This document shows positions 1-5,505 of a stretch of DNA of 11,656 nt, one piece after another. The stretch is from NCBI GenBank assembly GCA_030951065.1, contig JAUZQH010000142.1, forward strand, positions 1 through 11,656. Direction: 5' to 3'. The notes below the pieces were generated by a model. That model searched no databases. It was not told where the DNA came from and was given only the letters and a program-made list of their open reading frames with translations. The first letter of the stretch is position 1. The number at the start of each line of letters is the position of its first letter. This DNA is from Mariprofundus sp. (GTDB lineage: Bacteria > Pseudomonadota > Zetaproteobacteria > Mariprofundales > Mariprofundaceae). The translations under genes and the position numbers were made by a program.

Positions 1-113
1 TTTTTAAACCATGCCATGTCGGCCGGCAGTTTCCACGGCAGCGCATTATTGCGCCCGATCAGACGGTTTCTGTCCTGCCCCCAGATAAAGGAAATGATCG
101 GTCTATCACTCAT
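1..113 (-). CDS. folA: Dihydrofolate reductase, N-terminal part (cut by window edge)
   Basis: Only the first 37 codons are present; the gene runs off the left edge. The translation begins MSDRPIISFIWGQDRNRLIG and continues with the pattern NALPWKLPADMAWFK. This matches the N-terminus of bacterial DHFR: the Met20-loop region (IG-x-x-NALPW) and the LPADxxWFK helix that carries the substrate-binding acidic residue. The enzyme reduces dihydrofolate to tetrahydrofolate with NADPH in the cytoplasm. That replaces the folate oxidised by thymidylate synthase, whose gene ends 15 bases upstream, so the two are almost certainly co-transcribed. The ATG at 113-111 is chosen because homology starts right after it. 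The ribosome-binding site is weak (AAGG near 127-130). The call is firm although most of the protein is not visible. Confidence 0.9.
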   Translation of the reverse strand, partial: MSDRPIISFIWGQDRNRLIGRNNALPWKLPADMAWFK

Positions 114-128
114 GTCGGGATAAGCGCC

Positions 129-962
129 TTAAATCGCAATCGGAGCACGAATGGCTGGATGACACCGGTAATCCACCAGTTCGAAATCCTCGAAACGGAA
201 ATTGAAGATATTGCTAACATCCGGATTGATTTTCATGGCCGGCAAAGGAAATGGCTCGCGCGCCAACTGCGTTTCGACCTGCTCGGCATGATTGGAATAC
301 AGATGCGCATCACCGAACGTATGAATAAAATCGCCCGGTTCGAGATCGCAGACCTGGGCAATCATCATCGTCAGCAGGGCGTAGGAGGCGATATTGAACG
401 GCACGCCGAGCAGGATATCGGCGCTGCGCTGGTAGAGCTGACAGGAGAGTTTGCCGTCGGCGACATAGAACTGGAAAAAGGCATGGCACGGTGCCAGCGC
501 CATTTTACCGTTGATAACATTTTCCTGCGGGCTGATGGATTCATCCGGCAGATCGGCCACATTCCAGGCCGATACAATCAGACGGCGGGAATCGGGATTA
601 CTTTTGATTTGCGCCACGACTTCGGCAATCTGATCGACCAGCTTGCCGTCCGGCGTCGGCCAGTTGCGCCACTGGAAACCGTACACCGGCCCGAGCGACC
701 CGTCTTCGGTGGCCCATTCGTTCCATATTTTCACGCCGTTATCTGTCAGGTATTTGATATTGGTATCACCCTGCAGAAACCACAACAATTCGTGGATAAT
801 TGATTTCAGATGCACTTTTTTGGTTGTCACAAGCGGAAATCCTTCGGACAGATCAAAGCGCATCTGATAACCGAATACCGATCGGGTTCCTGTACCGGTG
901 CGGTCTCCTTTTTGCGTGCCGTGATCGCGCACATGGCGCATTAAATCAAGATAGGCTTTCAT
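129..962 (-). CDS. thyA: Thymidylate synthase
   Basis: This enzyme makes dTMP from dUMP using methylene-tetrahydrofolate, in the cytoplasm. The 277-residue protein is collinear with E. coli ThyA. It has the phosphate-binding Arg21, the Arg126-Arg127 pair (DSRR), the nucleophile Cys159 in [13 protein letters not shown], and Asp182. It also has Asn190 in [10 protein letters not shown], the His220/Tyr222 pair in HLYSNH, and the closing APIAI C-terminus. It is 13 residues longer than the 264-residue E. coli enzyme. The extra residues sit just before the catalytic loop (about 137-152, [17 protein letters not shown]); I recall similar insertions in other proteobacterial ThyA proteins, but could not check. 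The start ATG has a good ribosome-binding site (GAGAGGGA, about five bases upstream). folA follows directly downstream. A weak sigma70-like promoter (TTGCTG, 17 bases, CATCAT on the minus strand, 1038-1010) may drive the pair. Confidence 0.98.
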   Translation of the reverse strand: MKAYLDLMRHVRDHGTQKGDRTGTGTRSVFGYQMRFDLSEGFPLVTTKKVHLKSIIHELLWFLQGDTNIKYLTDNGVKIWNEWATEDGSLGPVYGFQWRNWPTPDGKLVDQIAEVVAQIKSNPDSRRLIVSAWNVADLPDESISPQENVINGKMALAPCHAFFQFYVADGKLSCQLYQRSADILLGVPFNIASYALLTMMIAQVCDLEPGDFIHTFGDAHLYSNHAEQVETQLAREPFPLPAMKINPDVSNIFNFRFEDFELVDYRCHPAIRAPIAI

Positions 963-1119
963 GTTCCCTCTCAGCCAATGTGTAGTGGTGATTCGAATTC
1001 AACTCGGATATGATGCCGTCTGTCGTCTGAGACAGCAATATATGGTGGCTTCGTCAAAGGCATCATCGAGCCCATGAACAGACTTTTTACGACTTTATCA
1101 GTATGCATGCGGGGTGATC
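963..1119. promoter_or_regulatory. Divergent intergenic region between thyA and the EF-hand gene
   Basis: These 157 bases separate two divergently transcribed genes and must hold both promoters. On the minus strand a weak sigma70-like pair for thyA is visible: TTGCTG (1038-1033), a 17-base spacer, and CATCAT (1015-1010). This would leave a leader of about 40 bases. A short inverted repeat (CTGTC at 1020-1024, GACAG at 1031-1035) lies inside that spacer. On the plus strand I see no convincing promoter. A ribosome-binding site (GGGG at 1111-1114) precedes the ATG at 1120. The promoter assignment is inference from weak matches. Confidence 0.3.
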
Positions 1120-1404
1120 ATGATAGTTCGGCTGTTTGGGGTGATTTTACTATTTGGCATAATGGCTTCTCCGGCCCTGGCAGCACCCAAATCGGCCACG
1201 GATAAAATCGTCGATGCATTTATGGAACTCGACACCAATCACTCCGGAAGCGTTTCTTATGCCGAATATAAAGCCATGGTGGATCGGCGTGCCAGGGTCA
1301 GGTTCAGGAAAATGGATGCCAATCGTGATGGTGCAGTCAGCGATGAAGAATACCGTAGTTTCTGGCGCCACGAAAAAGCACAGTGGTATCGCCTGAATCG
1401 TTAA
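1120..1404 (+). CDS. Small exported EF-hand calcium-binding protein
   Basis: This is a 94-residue protein with an N-terminal signal peptide: a short basic start (MIVR), a hydrophobic stretch, and a signal peptidase I site after ALA at about residue 21. Two canonical EF-hand loops follow. The first is DTNHSGSVSYAE (residues 38-49: D, N, S at positions 1, 3, 5, Gly at 6, Glu at 12). The second is DANRDGAVSDEE (66-77: D, N, D at 1, 3, 5, Gly at 6, Glu at 12). Both keep the residues that coordinate calcium, so the mature protein of about 73 residues probably binds Ca2+ in the periplasm or outside the cell. Its function is unknown. I chose the ATG at 1120 over an in-frame GTG at 1114 because only the former has a ribosome-binding site (GGGG, 5-base spacing). 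It converges with the secretin-like gene, with 14 bases between stop codons. Confidence 0.75.
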   Translation: MIVRLFGVILLFGIMASPALAAPKSATDKIVDAFMELDTNHSGSVSYAEYKAMVDRRARVRFRKMDANRDGAVSDEEYRSFWRHEKAQWYRLNR

Positions 1405-1418
1405 TCAAATAACCCGGC

Positions 1419-2249
1419 TTACTGCTTCGACACCCGCAAATGGATGACAAACTGACGTTTCCCGGTACTGGTGGAACTCGATAATAGCGCAGTCGCAAGT
1501 TTCCCGGCTTCCTGATTCGAAGCGGCAATGGTGACAGACGTATCAACAGGCATAACCAGTTCGGTGGAGGCTCCGGCAATTTCAATCACCGGATATTCAT
1601 CCGATACCAGCCGGCTCTCTGCAACTCGCTTCATCCACGGCGTAATTTTCACACGAACCTGGTCCGTGCCGGCCGGAGTGGCTGTAATATTAAATCCGGA
1701 CGTGACCGGAATCAGCTCCACGTTATTGGCATAGATGACACCATATCTGGACAGCCACAACCTTGTTTCCCGGCTGTATGAGCGAATTACGCCCGTTTCA
1801 ATGCTGGCTGAATGATTGCTCGAAATACGCAACTGAAACGACTGCCGCTGACCGGAGCGAAACTGCTGGTGTCGCAGTTTTACTTTCAGCCAGCCACCGG
1901 CAAGTTGTCCCAAGACCACATAGCCGGACACATTCGATATATTATTCGTTCCCGAACGGATATCTTCGATACTGACATAGGCGGTATATTGACCAGGCGG
2001 ATGATCCAGCCGCTTGAGCCATGCTTTTGCTTTCTGGATATAGGCCGGATCATCATCAATCAACAGCATATGTCGGGAAGGGATAACAGCTACTTTCCCA
2101 TTCGCAGACAACTGGCTTCTGGCTACATCGGCTGCTTCCTGCATGGGCAGAAAATAGACTTCGATGATATCGGTTGCAGCAAAAACAGGAACAGTCAGAC
2201 AAAACCAGCACAGAATATTGAATACCAGTGAGGCCAGCGGCCTGTTCAT
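1419..2249 (-). CDS. Exported secretin-like protein of unknown function
   Basis: This is a 276-residue protein with a clear signal peptide: hydrophobic residues 8-22 and a cleavage site after VFA at residue 24. Residues about 27-83 resemble the N1-type (NolW-like) domain of type II/IV pilus secretins. The pattern is a strand (IIEVYFLPM), a helix (QEAADVARSQL), strands (VAVIPSRHMLLIDD), and a helix (AYIQKAKAWLKRLDHP). Residues about 87-272 are beta-rich. They carry weak secretin-domain echoes such as SGFNITATPAGTDQVRVKITP near 184-204 and a V-T-I-A strand near 239-242. A full secretin is usually 400-700 residues with several N domains and a long membrane gate. This protein looks too short to be a normal pilus or type II channel. 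It overlaps the upstream fieF by four bases (ATGA), which suggests translational coupling. The secretin relationship is inferred from pattern only; an unrelated beta-rich periplasmic protein remains possible. Confidence 0.6.
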   Translation of the reverse strand: MNRPLASLVFNILCWFCLTVPVFAATDIIEVYFLPMQEAADVARSQLSANGKVAVIPSRHMLLIDDDPAYIQKAKAWLKRLDHPPGQYTAYVSIEDIRSGTNNISNVSGYVVLGQLAGGWLKVKLRHQQFRSGQRQSFQLRISSNHSASIETGVIRSYSRETRLWLSRYGVIYANNVELIPVTSGFNITATPAGTDQVRVKITPWMKRVAESRLVSDEYPVIEIAGASTELVMPVDTSVTIAASNQEAGKLATALLSSSTSTGKRQFVIHLRVSKQ

Positions 2250-3151
2250 TCGGCGAATTCCGGTCTCGGCTCCATCAAACTGGCCGGATCTTCATGGATA
2301 ATCACTTCGGCTCCGGGATATTCGGCCAGAATACGGGCTTCGACATCATCAGCAATCGCATGAGCCTGCAGGAGGGTTAATCCGTCATCGAGCTCCAGAT
2401 GCAGTTGAATAAACACCGTCGTTCCGGATTTTCGTGTACGCAAATCGTGCATGCCACGTGTTTGCGGATGATTGCGGGCAATGGCCTTGATTTTTGCACG
2501 TTCCTCATCAGGCAACTCCCGATCCATCAACAGATCGAGTGATTCACGGGCAATTTCCCAGGCGCTGTACAGGATATAAACAGCAATCAGAATGGCGAAC
2601 AGTGGATCAAATCCCGGCCAGCCATAAACGGCCAGCAGCAGAGCTGCAATCACACCGGCATTGACCAGCAGATCGGTTTTGTAATGCAGGTGATCGGCCT
2701 TGATCGCTGTCGAGCCTGTTTTGCGAATCACATGCTTCTGAAAAACCAACAAGCCGAATGTTGCAAGCATGGAAACAACCATCACCCCCACACCAACCGG
2801 CATGGATGAAATCGGCAACGGATTCCACAGGTGGGAAACCGATTCCAGCACCAGAAACAGCGCCGAGCCGGTAATAAATGTCGCCTGCCCCAAACCGGCC
2901 AGTGCTTCAGCTTTACCATGCCCGAAACGGTGCTCTTTATCAGCCGGCACCAACGCATGACGCACAGCCAGCAAATTAATAAGCGATGCCAGCGCATCCA
3001 GACAGGAATCTATCAATGTGGCCAACAGACTGAGTGAATCAGTCATAACCCAGGCTACGGTTTTGATCAGAATAAGAACAATGGCAACCGATGTGGAGGC
3101 ATAGGTTGCCATCCGCATCAATCGTGCTGTTTCCTGCGAATTTGTATTCAT
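2246..3151 (-). CDS. fieF: Cation diffusion facilitator, FieF type (Fe2+/Zn2+ efflux)
   Basis: This is a 301-residue inner-membrane cation/proton antiporter that exports divalent metal. It aligns along its full length with E. coli FieF (YiiP). The transport site is intact: Asp48 and Asp52 in TM2 (DSCLD), and His156 and Asp160 in TM5 (HYKTD). The interface site DKEHRFGHGKAEAL keeps Asp71, His74 and His78. The cytoplasmic domain keeps His235 (MHDLRTR), His251 (QLHLELDD), and His286/Asp288 (IIHEDP). About six membrane segments lie between residues 15 and 200, followed by the soluble metallochaperone-like domain. The frame is open 47 codons further upstream, but that extension overlaps ampD and has no FieF counterpart, so the ATG at 3151 is preferred. 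No strong ribosome-binding site precedes it. The secretin-like gene follows with an ATGA overlap. Substrate preference (Fe, Zn, Cd) cannot be read from the sequence. Confidence 0.93.
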   Translation of the reverse strand: MNTNSQETARLMRMATYASTSVAIVLILIKTVAWVMTDSLSLLATLIDSCLDALASLINLLAVRHALVPADKEHRFGHGKAEALAGLGQATFITGSALFLVLESVSHLWNPLPISSMPVGVGVMVVSMLATFGLLVFQKHVIRKTGSTAIKADHLHYKTDLLVNAGVIAALLLAVYGWPGFDPLFAILIAVYILYSAWEIARESLDLLMDRELPDEERAKIKAIARNHPQTRGMHDLRTRKSGTTVFIQLHLELDDGLTLLQAHAIADDVEARILAEYPGAEVIIHEDPASLMEPRPEFAE

Positions 3152-3222
3152 GGTGCAATTCTGACGGAAACCGCGCATGAATAAAGGTAAAAAAAGCAGT
3201 GCCAGGTGAAGGGTGATGAGTG
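3152..3222. promoter_or_regulatory. Divergent fieF-ampD intergenic region
   Basis: Seventy-one bases separate the preferred starts of fieF (minus) and ampD (plus), so both promoters should lie here or just inside the genes. I find no convincing -35/-10 pair on either strand and no clear metal-regulator operator. At the right end the heptamer GTGATGA is repeated in tandem (3213-3226), running into the ampD start codon. An AAGGG at 3209-3213 can serve as its ribosome-binding site. Confidence 0.3.
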
Positions 3223-3816
3223 ATGAAGAGGGTATGCCTTGTCGCAGGCGCTTTTCCAAACCATTATAAGCCCATGCGCCAACTTCATTCACCCCATCAT
3301 AATGCCCGCCCGAATGGCGTGAATATTGATTTGATTGTCCTGCATGCCATCAGTTTACCGGCAGGACAATTCGAGCCCGGATATATTGAGGATCTGTTTA
3401 TGGGGCGACTCGACTGTACCGCGCACCCGAGCTTTGATGCGCTGCATGATGTAAAGGTTTCAGCGCATTTTGTGGTCGACCGCCAAGGCTCCATCGCTCA
3501 ATTTGTGCCCTGTCAGCGGCGAGCCTGGCATGCCGGTGTCTCCGAATGGCAGGGAAAAAGCGGTTGTAACGATTTTGCTATCGGCATCGAGATGGTTGGC
3601 GATGAAGTTTGCTCGTTCACCACTGCCCAGTATCGTGAAACCGCACGTTTGTGCAAAACGCTGATGCAGCGCTATCCGGCCATTACAACAGAACGTATTG
3701 TCGGACATCAGGATATTGCCCCGGGCCGGAAATGGGATCCTGGAAAACAATGGGACTGGCAACATTTCAGGCGCTCGCTGGCACACATCCGTAACATGGA
3801 ATTGGAAGTGCTGTAA
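3223..3816 (+). CDS. ampD: 1,6-anhydro-N-acetylmuramyl-L-alanine amidase AmpD
   Basis: This is a 197-residue cytoplasmic zinc amidase (amidase_2 fold). It cleaves the stem peptide from anhydromuramyl-peptides during peptidoglycan recycling. In bacteria with ampR/ampC it also keeps beta-lactamase induction low. The residues of AmpD are present: zinc ligands His41 (IVLHAISLP), His162 (GHQDIAPG) and Asp172 (KWDPG), catalytic Glu123 (IGIEMVG), and Lys170 (GRK). AmpD-typical stretches include SAHF (80-83), RRAWHAGVS (99-107) and CNDFAIGIE. No signal peptide is present, which separates it from periplasmic AmiD. Length is near the usual 180-190. Starts at GTG 3220, ATG 3223 and ATG 3274 are all possible; ATG 3223 has AAGGG nine bases upstream. 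Its substrates are generated by lytic transglycosylases such as the one encoded at 5506-7503. Confidence 0.95.
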   Translation: MKRVCLVAGAFPNHYKPMRQLHSPHHNARPNGVNIDLIVLHAISLPAGQFEPGYIEDLFMGRLDCTAHPSFDALHDVKVSAHFVVDRQGSIAQFVPCQRRAWHAGVSEWQGKSGCNDFAIGIEMVGDEVCSFTTAQYRETARLCKTLMQRYPAITTERIVGHQDIAPGRKWDPGKQWDWQHFRRSLAHIRNMELEVL

Positions 3817-3846
3817 ATTCTGAATGTCATGCTCTGCTTCTATCTT

Positions 3847-3869
3847 CCCGATTACCACGGGCAATTTTT
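3847..3869 (+). terminator. Possible weak intrinsic terminator after ampD
   Basis: CCCG (3847-3850) and CGGG (3858-3861) can form a four-base-pair stem with a seven-base loop, followed three bases later by five T (3865-3869). It lies about 30 bases after the ampD stop. The stem is short, so this is only a candidate. Confidence 0.25.
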
Positions 3870-3967
3870 GGCCGGTTTTAGCCGATCAGACAGTTAGCTG
3901 CACTGGCTTATCTGGCGAACTGATTCCAAGGCAGCTACTTTAAGTAACACAAATTACTGAATGTGAA

Positions 3968-3990
3968 AGCCCCTGATGTCGAATCAGGCT
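3968..3990 (-). terminator. Possible intrinsic terminator at the end of rlmN
   Basis: On the minus strand an inverted repeat overlaps the rlmN stop codon. CCTGAT and ATCAGG pair around a five-base loop, and the stem extends by AG/CT across a two-base bulge. Only TTC follows, so the T-tract is poor. The neighbouring 3817-3983 gap otherwise shows only a small AT-rich inverted repeat (AGTAA 3943-3947, TTACT 3954-3958) and no gene. Confidence 0.25.
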
Positions 3991-5036
3991 GTACGGTGTC
4001 GGCGCTTTGCTGCTGTTTCTGTTTTTAACTGACCGCAGGCGGCTGAAATTTCGCGACCCTTGGATTCACGCACCACAACCACCTTGTCGGCATCGGCAAG
4101 CACTGAGCGGAATGCAGTGACGACCGTATCATCCGGTCGCTTGAAGCCGGATTCATTGAACGGGTTGAAGGGCAGCAGGTTTACCGTGCAATCGACTCCT
4201 TCGAGCAATTCGCACAAACGCACCGCATCATCCGGACTGTCATTCACCCCGGCCAGCATGACATATTCAATCAACACCCGCTTATTGCCTCTGGCGGCAA
4301 TATAGTCACGTACGGCCTGCATCAGTACCTCAATCGGATATTTCCGATTGATCGGCATGATGCGATTGCGCACCTCATCGGTGGTGGCATTGAGGGATAC
4401 AGCCAGATTGCACGGTAATGTATCTTCAATCATGCGATATATCGCCGGCACCAGCCCCGAGGTGGAAAGAGTGACGCGATTGGGCGAAAAGGCCATGCCC
4501 TTCGGGTCGGTAGCAATGCGAACGAAATGTGCCACTTCATCATAGTTGTGCAGCGGCTCACCCATGCCCATCAACACCAGATTGCGCACCTTGCGCCCGC
4601 TGATGCGCTGACCGGCAAAGACTTCCGCAACCATTTCTGCGGCGGTCAGGTTGCGTGTTAAGCCCGCCGTGGCAGTCAAACAGAAGGTACAGCCGACAGC
4701 ACAACCAACCTGGGAGGAAATGCACTGGGTCAACCTGTTTGCTGCCTGAATCAGCACCGTCTCCACTTCCTTCCCATCCGGCATTTTCAGAAGCAGTTTT
4801 TGCGTACCATCTGCTGCCTGCTGACTGGCCGTACAATCCGGCTCAAAGATACAGGTGTGCTCGGCCAGATACTGGCGCAGCACATTCGGCAATTCTTTAA
4901 TAGCATCAAGATCGGGATTATAGCGACGGAAAATCGAGGCTATCAGGTGTTCGGCATGCACCGGCTTGGCTCCGGCCTGATGGCAGAGTTCGACCAGCTG
5001 GTCGTATGTCAGTCCGTTCAGTGCTGTTTTTCTCAT
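3984..5036 (-). CDS. rlmN: Dual-specificity RNA methyltransferase RlmN
   Basis: This is a 350-residue radical-SAM enzyme that methylates C2 of A2503 in 23S rRNA and of A37 in some tRNAs. The [4Fe-4S] cluster motif is C-x3-C-x2-C at Cys112, Cys116 and Cys119 (GCAVGCTFC). The two mechanistic cysteines are in place: Cys334 in AACGQL, which carries the methyl group (E. coli Cys355), and Cys105 in TQCISSQ (E. coli Cys118). LVLMGMGEPLHNYDEV (154-168) is the family signature. An upstream in-frame GTG at 5078 would add 14 residues. That codon lies inside the terminator stem of the preceding gene and has no ribosome-binding site, so ATG 5036 is preferred. The active-site loop reads FCLTATAGLTRNL rather than the enterobacterial version, which is ordinary family variation. 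The basic tail KRRHRTA is also unremarkable. Confidence 0.96.
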   Translation of the reverse strand: MRKTALNGLTYDQLVELCHQAGAKPVHAEHLIASIFRRYNPDLDAIKELPNVLRQYLAEHTCIFEPDCTASQQAADGTQKLLLKMPDGKEVETVLIQAANRLTQCISSQVGCAVGCTFCLTATAGLTRNLTAAEMVAEVFAGQRISGRKVRNLVLMGMGEPLHNYDEVAHFVRIATDPKGMAFSPNRVTLSTSGLVPAIYRMIEDTLPCNLAVSLNATTDEVRNRIMPINRKYPIEVLMQAVRDYIAARGNKRVLIEYVMLAGVNDSPDDAVRLCELLEGVDCTVNLLPFNPFNESGFKRPDDTVVTAFRSVLADADKVVVVRESKGREISAACGQLKTETAAKRRHRTA

Positions 5037-5051
5037 AGGGCTCACAGGAAT

Positions 5052-5088
5052 AAAAAAAGCGCATGTATGGTCAGCCACACATGCGCTT
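5052..5088 (-). terminator. Strong rho-independent terminator downstream of fdxA
   Basis: Read on the minus strand, AAGCGCATGTGTGG (5088-5075) pairs with CCATACATGCGCTT (5070-5057) around a four-base CTGA loop. This gives a 14-bp stem with one G-U wobble. Five further T follow the stem (5056-5052). The hairpin sits 23 bases after the fdxA stop and 16 bases before the rlmN start. It should end the fdxA transcript and isolate rlmN. The AT-rich flanks on both sides could also give some termination from the plus strand. Confidence 0.9.
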
Positions 5089-5111
5089 GATGATGGTGTA
5101 ATCGAAAGCGC

Positions 5112-5456
5112 TTACAGGCCGTATTTGGCCTTGTTCTCGGCGACTTCTTCCGCAGAAGGTGGTTCGTGATCGGTGACTTCAGCCAGCTCAAATGCATCAC
5201 GATCGGTATCAGACAACTCATTCAATTCAATATCGGACTCGAATACCTCCGGCACATCTTCTTCCGGATAAATGGCTTCCCACGGACATTCCGGGTCGCA
5301 CACGGCACAGTCAATACATTCTTCCGGAGAGATATACAGCATATTTGGCGTGTCTTCAGAAACTTCTTTGGGCTGATAGAAACAGTCCACCGGACAAACG
5401 GCAACACAAGCCGTATCTACACAATCTTTACATAACTGGGTGACAACAAATGCCAT
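5112..5456 (-). CDS. fdxA: 7-Fe ferredoxin ([3Fe-4S][4Fe-4S]), FdxA family
   Basis: This is a 114-residue cytoplasmic electron carrier. The N-terminal half follows the Azotobacter FdI/FdxA pattern. Cys9, Cys17 and Cys57 would bind the [3Fe-4S] cluster. Cys21, Cys47, Cys50 and Cys53 would bind the [4Fe-4S] cluster. Cys12 and Cys25 are the extra cysteines also seen in FdxA. Motifs are [11 protein letters not shown] and [13 protein letters not shown]. The C-terminal half is very acidic (many Glu/Asp from residue 65), as in the family. A short insert (about 30-37) separates the two motifs. The start has a good ribosome-binding site (GAGGT, eight bases upstream). The partner enzyme is not evident. 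It lies 49 bases after slt, so it may be co-transcribed with it; a strong terminator follows. Confidence 0.93.
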   Translation of the reverse strand: MAFVVTQLCKDCVDTACVAVCPVDCFYQPKEVSEDTPNMLYISPEECIDCAVCDPECPWEAIYPEEDVPEVFESDIELNELSDTDRDAFELAEVTDHEPPSAEEVAENKAKYGL

Positions 5457-5505
5457 CTGTCTTTACCTCACATTCGAAATTGGTCGCGCAAGCTAGCAAG
5501 CGTAA

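Noticed and set aside
159..803. Long open frame on the plus strand, 214 codons
   Set aside because: It is antisense to thyA, which has complete catalytic motifs; the frame has no recognisable domain.
3152..3292. N-terminal extension of FieF by 47 residues
   Set aside because: It overlaps the divergent ampD start, lacks FieF homology and has no ribosome-binding site; the ATG at 3151 gives the standard length.
5037..5078. GTG start adding 14 residues to RlmN
   Set aside because: The codon lies inside the stem of the fdxA terminator and has no ribosome-binding site.
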